Source: Phocoena phocoena
Lineage: Eukaryota; Chordata; Mammalia; Artiodactyla; Phocoenidae
Direction of reading: 5' to 3'
DNA length: 64,000 bases
Assembly (NCBI RefSeq): GCF_963924675.1
Contig: NC_089230.1
Location: 73,337,223 to 73,401,222, forward strand
The notes under the pieces are model-generated. The model searched no databases and was not told where the DNA came from. It saw only the letters and a program-made list of their open reading frames with translations. The stretch's first letter is position 1; the number at the start of each line of letters is the position of its first letter. Both the position numbers and the translations under genes were made by a program. This document shows positions 12,641 through 24,239 of the stretch, piece after piece.

Positions 12641-13009
12641 AAAAAATGCGCATCATTTGTGCTTGTAATGTCACACTTACAAGATTTCTTTCCCAAGGAA
12701 ATAATCAGATCTGTATACAAATTTTCTGGGACTGTTCATCACAGCGTTGTTGATAATGAAATACTCAAAACCCAAATATCTAACAGTGAGGGAATGACCT
12801 AAAAAGTTTTGGCATACCTATGGAGTAGAATGGAGTCATTAAGTATCATGACATAGATAAATAAAACAATGAAAGCAAGATACAGTTTGTGTATTTCCTC
12901 TGATCCCAGACTGTGTGCCTGTGTACAGCTGTCTCTCTTGAAAGGCTGGCAAAGAAATACAGTCATGTAAAAAAATATCTACCTGACCTTGGGTGGTAAA
13001 GAAAGGATT

Positions 13010-13327
13010 TTTAGAAACAATTTTATTGGAGTATAGTTGATTTACAGTGTTGTGTTAGTTTCAGGTGTACAGCAAGGCGAATCAGTTATACATATACATA
13101 TATCCACTCTTTTTTTAGAATCTTTTCCCACGTAGGCCATTACAGAGTATTGAGTGGAGTTCCCTGTGCTATACAGTAGGTCCTTATTAGTTATCTGTTT
13201 TATATGTAGTAGTGTGTGTATGTCAATCCTAGTCTCCCAATTTATCCCTCCCCCCCTCTTATGATAACCATAAGTTTGTTTTCTACATCTACTTCTGTTT
13301 TGTAAATAAGTTCATTTGTGCCCTTTT
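13010..13327 (-). repeat. L1 3' end relic, left part (split by SINE)
   Basis: Reverse-oriented L1 3' UTR: TTTTATTGGAGTATAGTTGA, TTTACAGTGTTGTGTTAGTT, TACATATACATATATCCACT. It continues on the other side of the SINE at 13550-13675. Confidence 0.88.
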
Positions 13328-13549
13328 AAAAATTTATTTATTTATTTAATTTTTTTTCCGGTACGCAGGCCTCTCACTGCTGTGGCCTTTCCCGTTGCGG
13401 AGCACAGGCTCCAGATGCGCAGGCTCAGCGGCCATGGCTCACGGGCCCAGCCGCTCCACGGCATGTGGGATCTTCCCGGACCGGGGCATGAACCCGTGTC
13501 CCCTGCATCGGCAGGTAGACTCTCAACCACTGCGCCACCAGGGAAGCCC
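13328..13549 (-). mobile_element. CHR SINE, short form, inserted in an L1 relic
   Basis: Reverse short-form SINE, T-rich left end to CCACCAGGGAAGCCC. Flanks TGTGCCCTTTT (13317-13327) and TGTGACCTTTT (13550-13560) are its duplication, and both belong to the L1 3' UTR, so the SINE is younger than the L1. Confidence 0.93.
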
Positions 13550-13675
13550 TGTGACCTTTTTTTTAGATTCCACATATAAGCGATATCATATGATATTTGT
13601 CTTAGGAATAAGTGAAGTAAGTCTGACTTACTTCACTCAGTATGACAATCTCTAGGTCTATCCAAGGATGGTTTT
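13550..13675 (-). repeat. L1 3' end relic, right part, with a local palindrome
   Basis: Continues the L1 3' end (TTTTTTTTAGATTCCACATA ... CAGTATGACAATCTCTAGG). Between them, 13611-13637 is a perfect inverted repeat not expected in the L1. Confidence 0.85.
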
Positions 13676-13867
13676 TATTTGCTTTATACCTCCCTGCGTT
13701 TTCAAAATTGTCTATAGTGAGTATATGTTACTGGTGCCATCAGGGGAAAAAATAACACTGCAAGTAATGTGGTTAATGAGTTTCTTTCATCCTTTGTGCT
13801 GATTTAATTAAGAGCATGTCACAGTTCCATTTTGTCCTGTAAAACACTGTTTTCCTCTCTCCACTAG

Positions 13868-14099
13868 GAAGCTCCTCAGGGTGCTCCCCCTGCCACACGA
13901 AAACTGGGGTGCTCTGGTTGACGAGTGGTGCTGTCACCCCAACCCCTTTGCTAATAAGCCACTTCATCCACAAGAGAATGACTGTTTCACTGGAGACTGT
14001 TTCTTCTTGGTGAATTTAAGACGTGATTTACAGCAGCCGAGACCTGAAGTAGCCCCAGTGGAGACGCGCTGTCTTTCTTCTGAGAACCATTTAAAAATG
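13868..14099 (+). CDS. UBE3D: UBE3D internal exon (approx. residues 122-199), largest in the window
   Basis: Acceptor tract CCTCTCTCCACTAG precedes 13868. The first base completes the Arg codon carried over from 3337, and reading then continues KLLRVLPLPHENWGALV. Donor ATG|GTAATA follows 14099, a phase-0 junction. The 77 full codons include the conserved block DEWCCHPNPFANKPLHPQEN and then GDCFFLVNLRRDLQQ, matching human UBE3D almost residue for residue. No stop or frameshift is present. The frame stays open to a stop at about 14120, inside the intron, so the donor is needed to end the exon. The WCCH block is conserved in the family; its exact role is not evident from sequence. Confidence 0.95.
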
Positions 14100-14294
14100 G
14101 TAATATATCTTTCAAATTAAATGCTCATTTAGAGGTCGGTTTAGAAACTGCTTTCTCCAATCTTTTCTTCATTCAGGGCATGTGACAGACAGTTCTAAAG
14201 ACCAAAATCCATGATTTTCAGTTGCCCTAATCATCTAGCTCTGCTCTTTTGTTATGGAAAAAGCATGTGGCGACCTTAAACCAAAACAGTCAAA

Positions 14295-14334
14295 GGGGGG
14301 TGGGGGGGTGGGCGGGGCGGGGGGAGGTGGCGGG
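14295..14334 (+). other. G-rich tract, potential G-quadruplex
   Basis: On the coding strand, at least six runs of three or more G: 14295-14300, 14302-14308, 14310-14312, 14314-14317, 14319-14324 and 14332-14334. It lies about 195 bp after the UBE3D exon ending at 14099. G4 folding in RNA is an inference. Confidence 0.8.
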
Positions 14335-15442
14335 AGGAAGAAGGGGAAGAGGACTTCTTCCCGCGTAGACTTGGGAGTGTTACCGTTTTACAAACCAAAA
14401 TGCCCTCCTTCCTTGCTTTTAGGACAATATTCCATAATCCACGTACATTTTATCCCCACAGTCTGATTTATGTTAAATGGGTTCTTTGCCTTCAGGATGC
14501 GTACTGTCCTGATAGGTCCAGGTATTTTCCTGTATCTGCCCATAGTCTAGACTTCTGCTGGCGTCATACAATCAGATGCCATCAAGGCAAAAGGGGGACT
14601 GGAGGAACCCAAGCGCGGAAATAAAGCTCTGGCTGCAGGTTCCAAGTTGATGCTTAACGAGCGAGGTCAGGCAGCTCCTGCGCTCAAAGTTGCTGGAGGG
14701 GGAAGGCACTGTGGAGAACAGGTGGTTTACCTTATTTTAAAAGAAAATCAGTGCCATTGACTTGGCCCTTGTGAGAAATCATTCCCTGGATGGCAAGTCA
14801 ATACTGATGTGATTTAAAAAGTTAAGAAAATCATTGCCAGAGAACCTTCATTTTAACATCTGATTATTGGTAGGAACAAAAGCATTGTGTGTTAAATTTC
14901 ATTTAGAACTCATTTAATTTTTGTAATGAGAACTGAGCCACTCTAGGAAACACGCAGCAGTCCACAGCCCTTAGGTCGTCAGCTAGTTTATGGAACTATT
15001 TTCTAATTTGCGGGAGGTTAAGGAGGTTTGTCAAATATCGAGGTTAAGCTGTTATCTGTTTAAATTATGTAAGTATCTCATCTTTCACCATAAACACAAA
15101 TCCCTTTACCTTTAGGTTTATTTAAAAGTATAGTACTTTACTGTCTCTAGCTGTCCTCCTCTCCCCCAACTCTTTCTCTGTATGTATCTTTACCTTTAGT
15201 AAAATCATAACCATTCATATTTCCTTTGATCTCCACTGCTTTTCAGTGTGTATATGTGTGTGTGTATTACATAATATATATTAGATAAAATGTAGGTATA
15301 TATTCTAATGTGTATATATAAATATGTATAAGAATCCCCCCCCCAAATTCTAGTGCTGTAGCCTTCTATATTTTTAAAAGATAAATGGTAAGCACATAAT
15401 ATAAATCTATGGTATAAGTACATTTAATATGGTTAAAGTAAA

Positions 15443-15449
<7 letters not shown>

Positions 15450-15475
<26 letters not shown>

Positions 15476-15670
15476 TTTGCGGTATGCGGGCCTCTCATTG
15501 TTGTGGCCTCTCCCGCTGCGGAGGACAGGCTCCGGACGCGCAGGCTCAGCGGCCATGGCTCACGGGCCCAGCCGCTCCGCGGCATGTGGGATCTTCCCGG
15601 ACCGGGGCATGAACCCGCGTCCCCTGCATCGGCAGGTGGACTCTCAACCACTGTGCCACCAGGGAAGCCC
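15450..15670 (-). mobile_element. CHR SINE, short form, next to a TA run
   Basis: Reverse short-form SINE from its T-rich tail through GCGGTATGCGGGCCTCTC to CCACCAGGGAAGCCC. Flanks TAAAATTATAT at 15439-15449 and 15671-15681 match perfectly. A (TA)n run, about 15446-15467, sits between the left flank and the T tract. Confidence 0.92.
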
Positions 15671-18329
15671 TAAAATTATATTTTAATCTAAATTTCTATA
15701 CTAGTACTTTATGTTTTATGTATTTTGACTGTCATTTTTATGATTAAGCTATAAATTTTTTAAATGTTTGGAAGATATGAGAAGACGAGTGGGAAAGATT
15801 AAATAAGAAAAACCATGAGTTTCCTTCTTTCAGATGAACTCTGCATTCTGTATGGAAGTAGATTCCTCACATTTATGTCTTTATCAATTATATGATGCCA
15901 TTTATAAGAATTCCTCTTAATTGTGGATGGCCATCCCACGTGTTAAAGGAAGACCCTTCATATTGAGACATTACAGTTTTTTAAGTATCAAGGAGACTGT
16001 GGGAAATTACCATCATGACAAGCTGCTGTTAACAAGATTGTTTTCAAGGTAGCCTAGATGAAAGTTTCACTTTCATTGCATATTACTGCAGTTGAAAGAA
16101 TATACCTGTGACCAAAATAGTAATGTACATTTGGAGGGACTCCTTAAACAGTACTCTCAAGGGTCTTGTGGGAACAAGGCTTCTCTGTGCTATTGAAAAC
16201 CTGTTTCTCATATCACGCAGTCTAGCCATCTAGCAGGGTTTTGAAATGTCACATGGTGACACAGCATCCTAATGGTATCTCTTGGGAAACATTTTTTTGG
16301 CGAGACAATATCAAGGGTCCTTAGAAATGGAAGCAACACAAAGGAAAATAAAAACGAGGACAGGAGGCTGATTCACCTCTCTGAGCAGCGGTGCCGTGTC
16401 GCAGATATATTGATTTAATTAGTCCACAACAATGTCTGTCTTTCATGTTTGCTCTGTAGAGTTCCTGCACTGCTAGGCTGCTGCTTTGCACAATTCGCTT
16501 TATTATTTCCTTTAAGCATAGGTCAAGAAAAATGCACTGCAAAGCAGAGTTTCTCTTTAACAGAATTAAAAGCATTGTAATATGTTAATTTAAAAGGTCA
16601 AGACTGTTTAGCTTATCAGACATTAATGGTGCATTCTGTGTGTATTCTGAGTGTTTGGTAGGAGTAATTTCTGCCTCTGCTTGTGAGAGATTATAAAAAC
16701 CTATTTTAATTGTGGAAAAGGATCTTAAGAGATCACTCACCTCACCATGAGAAATGTATATTTAATTCTGCTTAAGGAGTATTTGACAATTAATTACTCC
16801 AAAGCATATCTCTTGAACTAAAATATTCATAAATGACAGAAAAACAGCATAAACAAAGTCCAACACTTATTCCTTTCCCTGAATAACCCCGTATGTGTAC
16901 AGTGTATTATTTGTGCCTCTGTGAACGTGACAATATATATCTTTGCTTTTCAGAAGACATCTATTGAATATTTGTTATTTCACAATATTTTCCATTTCAC
17001 CATAATAAAAATTTTGCGTCTTACAACAGGTTGATAAAGGTGGCACCTCAGTCTTTTAAGATTCATATTATTATTCTAGACAAAAGTATAGCCACACTGA
17101 TGACTTCAACCTATATTTTAAAGAACAAATGAAATTGAACATTGGTATTTTAGCTGGCGAGTATGACTAACAGTTTTACCTTTTTTTTCGTTATTTGTTT
17201 GTCTTGTTAAATCCATGAGGGTGTCTCTTTTCTTTTTTCTTAGAATAATGTGTTGAACTTTGTAAACATTCCCAAACGTAAAAAATCGAATTATGAACTT
17301 CCGTATAACAGTCATCTTGATTCATAAAGTATGCTTCATCTGCCCATTTTATTTTTAGGTTTTCGTTGAAGTGCTTTAAAGCTAATCGCAGACATTATAT
17401 CATTTCACCCATATGGATTGTTCTTTTTCACATGAATACAGTGTCATTTTCACACCAGACAAAATGAACACTCGATGGTACAAAATACCAGGCCATATAC
17501 ACATTTTACAAATTTTATTAGAAGTATCTTCTGATGTCATTAAAATTTGTTTGAATCAAAATTCACACATTTGGTTGTTTGAGGTAATTTATTTTTTTAT
17601 TGATCAGATTTTAAAATCCCAGTTACCTATGTGTTGAAAAGGTAGAATTTTATTTTAAAAACCAACCAACAAAACCCACTTTTTCTGCTTCATTGAAAGA
17701 CAAAGCAAAATGTGCTATAAGAGCAATGATAAATGAAATACATAACAGCACCTGACAAAAAATTTTTTGCTTCGAATAGAAAAATCCCTTCTTCTTAAGC
17801 ATTACTACTCCAATAACCTGTATTAGTTTTTAGTAAAGCCCTTAGTATTTGGTAAGATTTAATGAGGATGGTCTGATTTAACTTATACGAAATAGGATCC
17901 TTTAAAAAGTGTCTTTAGTACCAATTTGGAGCCATACAGATAGCTTTTATTGTAAGAAAGCATGAACCTGCCAAAATGTGAAACTTTACAGTTGAGCATG
18001 CTTGGTTTCTAAGCTGTCGTCTTCCTGTAACCTTGCCTGGACCTAAACAAATTGGCACCTGCCTTGGTTTCTATGTCTGTGGCTTTTGACTTTTTTTTTT
18101 TTTTTACCTCTAACTAAAGTAAGAACTGTATAATAATTTTTTTACATTAAGATCTGATAATGCACACACAGAGACACAGATGCACCTCAAGTAGATGTTT
18201 CTTAAAGAACTACTTACACTATGTTTGAAGCACGGTGATATTTTCTGTTCCATTCTATTTCGTATTTCTTTAAAGATTCAGGGTGCCACCCACTGAATTG
18301 ATTCTATGAATTAGTTTGGAAAACACTTG

Positions 18330-18420
18330 GCATAGTGCTTAGGAAGTGTAAGCTCTAGCATCAAAGGGACCTGGATTTAAATATCAGCTCTATTAGTTAC
18401 TAGCTAATAACTGTTTTTAT
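18330..18420 (+). repeat. MIR-like relic
   Basis: AAGCTCTAGCATCAAAGGGA followed by CCTGGATTTAAATATCAGCT and ATTAGTTACTAGC, in MIR order. Confidence 0.6.
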
Positions 18421-18559
18421 TAATGTCAGCTAAAAACTGACATCCAGACAAAAAAATCTATACCTTTGTGGGAAGGTATGGGTTTTCTGCCCATTTTTTG
18501 AATGACGTGTGCCAAAAGTGTATTTTATTTACGTAACATCTGCCTAGCGGTTACCCATG

Positions 18560-18765
18560 TGACAGGGACAGTGTTTTACAGCACTCCGTTTTAGATCCTA
18601 ATAAACAGCTCTATGAGTTAACACTACTGTCGATTTCATCTTACAGATGAAGAAACCGAAGCAGGTTAATTAACTTGCCCATGGTCACACGTCTAGTAAG
18701 TAACAGAGCTGGGATTTGAACTTAGGAAGTCTGGCCCCAGACTCCAGGCTCTTAACCACCATGAT
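18560..18765 (-). repeat. MIR relic
   Basis: Reverse MIR: TTACAGATGAAGAAACCGAA, AACTTGCCCATGGTCACACG, TAGTAAGTAACAGAGCTGGG and ATTTGAACTTAGGAAGTCTG. Confidence 0.85.
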
Positions 18766-18807
18766 ATTAATTATAATATCATCTCTTATAACAAACTATA
18801 AGTCAGT

Positions 18808-19150
18808 AAGATTTTTTTTATTAAGGTGTAATTGACATTTTACTACTTTTAGGTATATAACATAGCGAGCGATTCAGTATTTGCATGTACTTCAAAATGA
18901 TCATGACAATAAGATTAGTTAACATTCATCACCATACTTAGTTACAGAACTTTTTTTTCTTGTGATGAGAACTTGTAAGATTTACTAAGGCATCTCTCAA
19001 GTATGCAATACAGTATGGTTAACTATAGTTGCCATGCTGTACATTACATCGCCGTGACTTATTTTATAATTAGTTTGTACCCTTCGACCACCTTCACTCA
19101 TTTTTGCCCACCCCTGCCAACCTCTGTTCTGTATGTCTAAAAGATTAGTC
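18808..19150 (-). repeat. L1 3' end relic
   Basis: Reverse L1 3' UTR: TTATTAAGGTGTAATTGACA, TTAGTTAACATTCATCACCA, GCCATGCTGTACATTACATC. Confidence 0.82.
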
Positions 19151-19407
19151 TTTTGTTTTCTTCATAATTAGGTGACTGCTAGCTGTTTTAATCTGTATCC
19201 CCAATGATAAAGTTGGATTTTCAAAGTTTAACAGTGTTTCAGGAATTTGTCCCAGAATGCTATCTTTCCAGGTACAATGCATATCTTAAATGGAAAAATA
19301 GAATTATATGAATGGGTTAGGTATTTTTAACTTCCAGTGGTGATTATGAATTATAGATTACTTTTACATAAGTTGCACTGGACTAGGAGTCAAAATAATG
19401 TAGGTTT

Positions 19408-19618
19408 GGGCTTCCCTGGTGGCGCAGTGGTTGAGAGTCCGCCTGTTGATGCGGGGGACACGGGTTCGTGCCCCGGTCCAGGAAGATCCCACATGCCTCC
19501 GAGCGGCTGGGCCCGTGAGCCATGGCCGCTGAGCCTGCGCGTCCGGAGCCTGTGCTCCGCAATGGGAGGGGCCGCAGCAGTGAGAGGCCCGCGAACTGCA
19601 AAAAAAAGGAAAAAAGAA
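19408..19618 (+). mobile_element. CHR SINE, short form, inserted in a MIR
   Basis: Sense short form: GGGCTTCCCTGGTGGCGCAG, then GGTTCGTGCCCCGGTCC, ending in GCGAACTGCAAAAAAAGG. Flanks AATAATGTAGGTT (left) and AATAATATAGGTT (19622-19634) are its duplication. The flanking sequence (TAGGAGTCAAAATAATG... then GGTTCAAGTTCTAATTCT) reads as a divided MIR. Confidence 0.93.
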
Positions 19619-20027
19619 AATAATAATATAGGTTCAAGTTCTAATTCTTCTGTTTTCTAGACACATGAGTTGGGGCAAGTCACCTACCCTCTCTACCTTT
19701 GTTGCCCACCATCTGCCTATTCTAAATGATGTTTGGAGGTGCTTTTTAGAAATGTAAGATGCTTCTTGTTCAAATTACTTGGCAACGTGTAGATTATCAG
19801 GAGCTGACTAGTTTGGAAAAATCATTCTGTTCATTTTGTGTTTAGACTTGGAAAAAGTGATCTCTGTGCATGTGAATTACGCATACAAGCTAAATGTATT
19901 CCCAGTATTTAGTAGACAGCAAAATAAAATGTAAAGTTCAGTGTATACTCTAGAGACCATGTTAAAATTATATATTCCTTTTAAGAAAAGCTGAATGACA
20001 TTTAAATGACATTTTTCTGTTCTACAG

Positions 20028-20097
20028 AAACCAAAGGCAAATACCAAAGTAATTTGTAAGCGTTGCAAGGTAATGTTGGGAGAGACTGTGTCATCAG
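20028..20097 (+). CDS. UBE3D: UBE3D internal exon (approx. residues 200-223), second CxxC
   Basis: Acceptor TTTCTGTTCTACAG is followed by 23 full codons plus one base, with donor AG|GTAAGA. The reading is KPKANTKVICKRCKVMLGE followed by TVSS, matching human UBE3D. It carries a second C-x2-C pair (CKRC), which may form one zinc site with the first pair, encoded 16.7 kb upstream (inference). Phase is 0 at the left and 1 at the right, compatible with both neighbours. At 70 bp it is one of the two smallest exons here. Confidence 0.94.
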
Positions 20098-21599
20098 GTA
20101 AGAATTTCATAATAAAAAAGCCAAAATGATTGCCTTCTTGTTAAAAGAAAAAAACAGTAGAAGGAGATTTTTATAGGAAATATATAGGAAAGATAGATGA
20201 CTAATACATGTTGTAGAATTGATGCTTTTAAAAATAGAAATCAACTAATATATCATCCAGTATGCCAAGAAGTTTGTGTATTTTGACCTTTGTAAGTACA
20301 TAGTACTGAGTTTTAAGCATTAAGAAGTTGGGTCATTTTCAGTATTTCATATCTTCTTTGTAGATATAAAGCAATAGTATAAAGCTTGTACTTGGGTCTA
20401 TCTTAAAGAAGATTGGAGCTTTTTTCTTAATACAGCTCCTCAGTCAGAAGAATTGGTTGCCAGAGATGATGGAGGAGATGCTGGCTGTTGTGTTCCTCAG
20501 GGCTGTGTTTTGAGGCTTGGAGGTTGGGGATGCAGAGAACCTGTTGAAACATTCTGAGTTTTATACTCTCTTCCTTGTTCTTTTTTCCAATAGTGTTAAT
20601 TATATTTTACATAAAGCCTATGTTATACGACTTTCCAATATAATAATGAAATCCTGATAATTAAAATGCATCACTCTTTAAAGATATGGTTTAAAAATGT
20701 CTAGAGAGCTACAGCATGCTGTGTTAGCTTTGTGGGTGAAGAATAATTGTTTGTAATAGAATTAATTAGAAGATGTGAGTTAAGTGAAACTATTGTACTC
20801 AAAGGAAGGCAGATGGTGGCATTTTTTTTGTTTGTTTTTTAAGATCATCAGAGTCTCATAACTTGCTCTGAGAGAACAGAAAAGGAAGAATGAGTAGTAG
20901 TAAAGGATGCCACCCTCAATGTCATTTTTGGAGAATGAAAACAAGTCCCTTAAGCAATGACTTAGAAAATCTTAAGGCTTCCAGTTTAAATAAGGGTGAA
21001 TTGATTTTTTTCATGCTTTTCTCCCCTCCCTGAAGCCCAGTTAAAATGTCAGTTAAGGAATAAAAAAAAAAGGACATCCACAGAGACAAAGAGAAATGGG
21101 GAGGAGGCAACAGTGATGTGAACTAGAGGTGTAAGCAGACTTCTTTTGGAAGCTGTAGAGCTGAGACGGGTAGGAACACACTTGACAGTGTGGAGGAAGC
21201 TGCAACCTTGGTGTCTGCAGAAGACCATTTAGATTAAGGAGTGAACCAGTTCTCACTGTAGATCCCCAGAACTGGCCAGAGTTTAGAGGTAGCAGGCAAG
21301 AGGGACAAGGGACTGAAAGCGGGATGATTAATGCAAAGTTTGTATGTGGAGCCATAAGATTCCTAAGACTCTTTCTCCGCTTGCAACTTGCTTATGCCCT
21401 CAAGGTAGGAGATTGGAGCAGCCTTTCTTGGAATAAGGGAATGGAAGTGTACTAACCAGAGAAAAGATCTGCAGACACTGATTCTCAGGGGTCATGTAAC
21501 AACAAAAAAAATGAGCTTATATTCAGCCAGGCTACTCTCAACAAGCCTTATATCTACACACAAGAGCTCCCTCTCAGCATTTTACTACCTTACACTTAA

Positions 21600-22750
21600 A
21601 TCTGAATAGATTGCTGAGAATCAGTAAATATTAAAAAGAGTCCAAAGCAAATAAATAAGTAAACAGAGTGGACGCATTGAGAAGAAACAAATTATTTATA
21701 AAACAGAAGAAAATCTTTTAAAAAACCATAATAAATGTCCTTGGAGAAATGAAATAATATTATCTCTATAATTCAGAGAATGTCGAATTAAAGATGTAAT
21801 AGCTTGAAAAAACTAACCAAAGGACTGGAAAATGAAATTAAGGAACTATTTCAGAAATCAGGACCAAAAGACAGAGGTTGAAAATTGGAAAGGAAATTTC
21901 AAAAAAAAGATCATGTAAGTTTCCTGAGGATAGGAATATTGTCTATCTCATTTCTCATGATAACCACAGCACCTAGATCAATATCTGGCACATAGTGGGT
22001 ACCCAGTAAATATTTGTTGAATGAGTGAATGAGTTGAGCCTTTTAGGGCATCTGACATCTAGCTAGGAGAAATTCTAGAAAGAGAGAATAGAGACAACAG
22101 GGTGGGGGAAATTATCAAAGAACAGAAATACCAAAAACACATTAAAAAGGTATTTCCCAGAGCTAGGGCTTAAGTTTCTCAACTGAAAGAGCCCATTAAG
22201 TGTCTCATATAATTAATGGAGGGGTGACAGGGAAGCTACTTAAAGCCACGTAATTGAGTGATTTCCAAACGCCAAGGGTGAAGTTTCTAGAGAGAAAAAA
22301 GCAGGTAATGTACAAAGGATTAGGAATTACAATGGTGCTGAACTTCTTAATAGCTAGAAGACAATGAAGAATGCCCTCATAATTTAGAAGGAAAAAGATG
22401 TTCAACCCAGAATAATTCAATAGACAGTCAAACTGTCAGTCAGGTATGAAGATTATAAATACATATTTGGAAATACAGGGTCTCAAAACATGGACCTCAA
22501 AGTTACATTTTCCTTAGGAATCTACCACAGGGTATGCATCACCAAAGCTAGGAATTTAACTTCAAAAGAGAAAGTGTGGGATTTGGGGAAACAGATTGTC
22601 CAACACAGGAGAATGAGGTAAGGAAGTCCCAGGGTGAGGGATGTACAACAGGCATTACAGCCTGGATTGAAGCAAGGGGAGAGAAACTGTAATAAAGACT
22701 TTTTCAGTTATACACTGAAACTGGTAAATTTGTTGAGTTGTTTGACTACA
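21600..22750 (+). repeat. LINE relic, ORF1-only (HAL1-like)
   Basis: A-rich, with wording resembling L1 ORF1 and its 3' side, such as GCTAGAAGACAATGAAGAAT and AACCCAGAATAATTCAATAG. No RT-like part follows. An L2 tail lies within it (21925-22040). The call is by resemblance and the ends are vague. Confidence 0.45.
21925..22040 (+). repeat. L2 3' tail
   Basis: CCTGAGGATAGGAATATTGT, CAATATCTGGCACATAGTGG, GTACCCAGTAAATATTTGTT and GAATGAGTGAATGAG reproduce the L2 3' end on the + strand. Confidence 0.8.
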
Positions 22751-23798
22751 TGTAGCAAATAATCTTGAGACAAGCCATTTCATCATATGGGAAGAATTAA
22801 CTAAAGGTGTTTGGAAAAACTAAACACACGAAAAAAGAAAGCAGTTACGTGCTTCAGGAAAACAGAAGATTGAACAAAAAAGGAAGCACTTCCATGGTAT
22901 CATTATGGTCACAATAATGTGAACACTGATTATCAATTTAACCAAAAATCTTTATGATGTAATATATAAGTATATTAGGAGGTCATTGTATGTGAATATG
23001 TGTATGGGGTGATGTAAGGGAGCTATATCCACATCTACTCTAAAAGTAAATTAGTAGGACTCTAATCCCAAAAATGGTGGCATAAAGAGAATGGATAGTT
23101 CTACGCTGTAGGAAACAAGTACTGAACTGTACAAGTTCAGAAGAACAGCTACTAGAAAATAACCAAAATGAAGCAATGATTTGAGAGGTGTAGTTATCAA
23201 AAACTGCTACTGCCTTGGGTTAGAATGGCAAATTTGTGACCTTTTTTTGCTTGGGATCATGGACATACTTCACACGACCCCCCAAACTTGGGCAGGAGAA
23301 AAAAAACACAGCTTTATTATCTATAGGTGGTAGGTTTGGTTCAGGGTAGGCAAAGGAGAAAGTAGAAATTTAAGAGGGATATTTTGGAAGCAAGAGGGCC
23401 GTGGAGGGGCTGAGCTGATAACTTCTTAACCTGGCTCTGGCTGACTGCAAAACTATATGTGCATACAGTAGATGCCAGGGAGTCCAATAAGAATTGAAAG
23501 CTTGGGGAGACCAGAAAATTTGCTGTGCCTTTGATTGCATTCCTCAATTCACACACAACTCGGGCAGCAGAAGATGGAAGCCTTAATGGCTTGAGGCATT
23601 TGAGCAGAACCTCTCCCCAAATCTGCGGTCGATCAAACTGTGCAGAGATAGTGAATACTCTCTAGGGAGTCAGGCTAAACAAAACAGGACTGAGCAGAGA
23701 CATTAGTGACTACACACTGTGGGAAGACATATTTTCCGGTTTAAGTCGAAGCTTGGTAATTGACCTATAAACCAATTACCCTTAAAAGGACAAAGCAA

Positions 23799-24165
23799 GG
23801 GACTTCCCTGGTGGCCCAGTGGTTAAGAATCTGCCTGCCAGTGAAGGGGACACGGGTTCGGACACAGGTTCGAGCCCTAGTCCAGGACGATCCCACATGC
23901 CATGGAGCACCTAAGCCCGTGCACCGTAACTACTGAGCCTGCACTCTAGAGCCCACGAGCCACAGCTCCTGAGCCCGCGTGCCACAGCTATTGAAGCCCA
24001 CACACCCTAGAGCCTGTGCTCTGCAACAAGAGAAGCCACTGCAATGAGAAGCCCGTGCGCCGCAACGAACAGTAGCCCCCACTTGACACAGCTAGAGAAA
24101 GCCCGTGCACAGCAATGAAGACCCAACACAGCCAAAAATAAATAAATAAAAATAAATTTAAAAAA
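23799..24165 (+). mobile_element. CHR SINE, long form, with duplicated B box
   Basis: Begins GGGACTTCCCTGGTGGCCCA and ends with a TAAATAAATAAA tail. Flanks AAAAGGACAAAGCAA (23784-23798) and AAAAGGACAAAACAA (24166-24180). Inside, GACACGGGTTCG (23849-23860) is followed immediately by GACACAGGTTCG (23861-23872), a 12-bp tandem duplication across the tRNA-type B box that the other copies lack. Confidence 0.94.
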
Positions 24166-24239
24166 AAAAGGACAAAACAAAATCCAGAATTGGTACGATG
24201 TATTACATACAATGTCCTACTTTCTTACAGAAATTATTA

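Larger units (their letters stand above)
3338..13867 (+). other. UBE3D: UBE3D intron, 10.5 kb
   Basis: Bounded by the exon ending at 3337 and the one starting at 13868. It contains five CHR SINEs, several MIR relics, L2 pieces (about 8.6-10.2 kb), an L1M 3' end (11.3-11.9 kb) and an L1 3' end split by a SINE (13.0-13.7 kb). The stretches 5088-5640, 6700-8570 (AT-rich) and 10170-10800 hold nothing I can name. Confidence 0.9.
14100..20027 (+). other. UBE3D: UBE3D intron, 5.9 kb
   Basis: Contains a G-rich tract (14295-14334), two SINEs (15450-15670 and 19408-19618), an L1 3' relic (18808-19150) and MIR pieces (18330-18420, 18560-18765, and around 19.3-19.7 kb). The stretches 14340-15440 and 15680-18320 are AT-rich and show no gene or repeat I can identify, apart from short TG/TA runs near 15250-15330. 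Confidence 0.9.

Noticed and set aside
13316..13655. Open frames of 77-87 codons on both strands, and similar ones at 4963, 15429, 19337, 24894, 28541, 31846, 35207 and 52692
   Set aside because: All are translations of CHR SINEs, which give the same recurring peptides (such as GSGRAGSAAMAHGPSRSAAC) in many copies; they are not genes.
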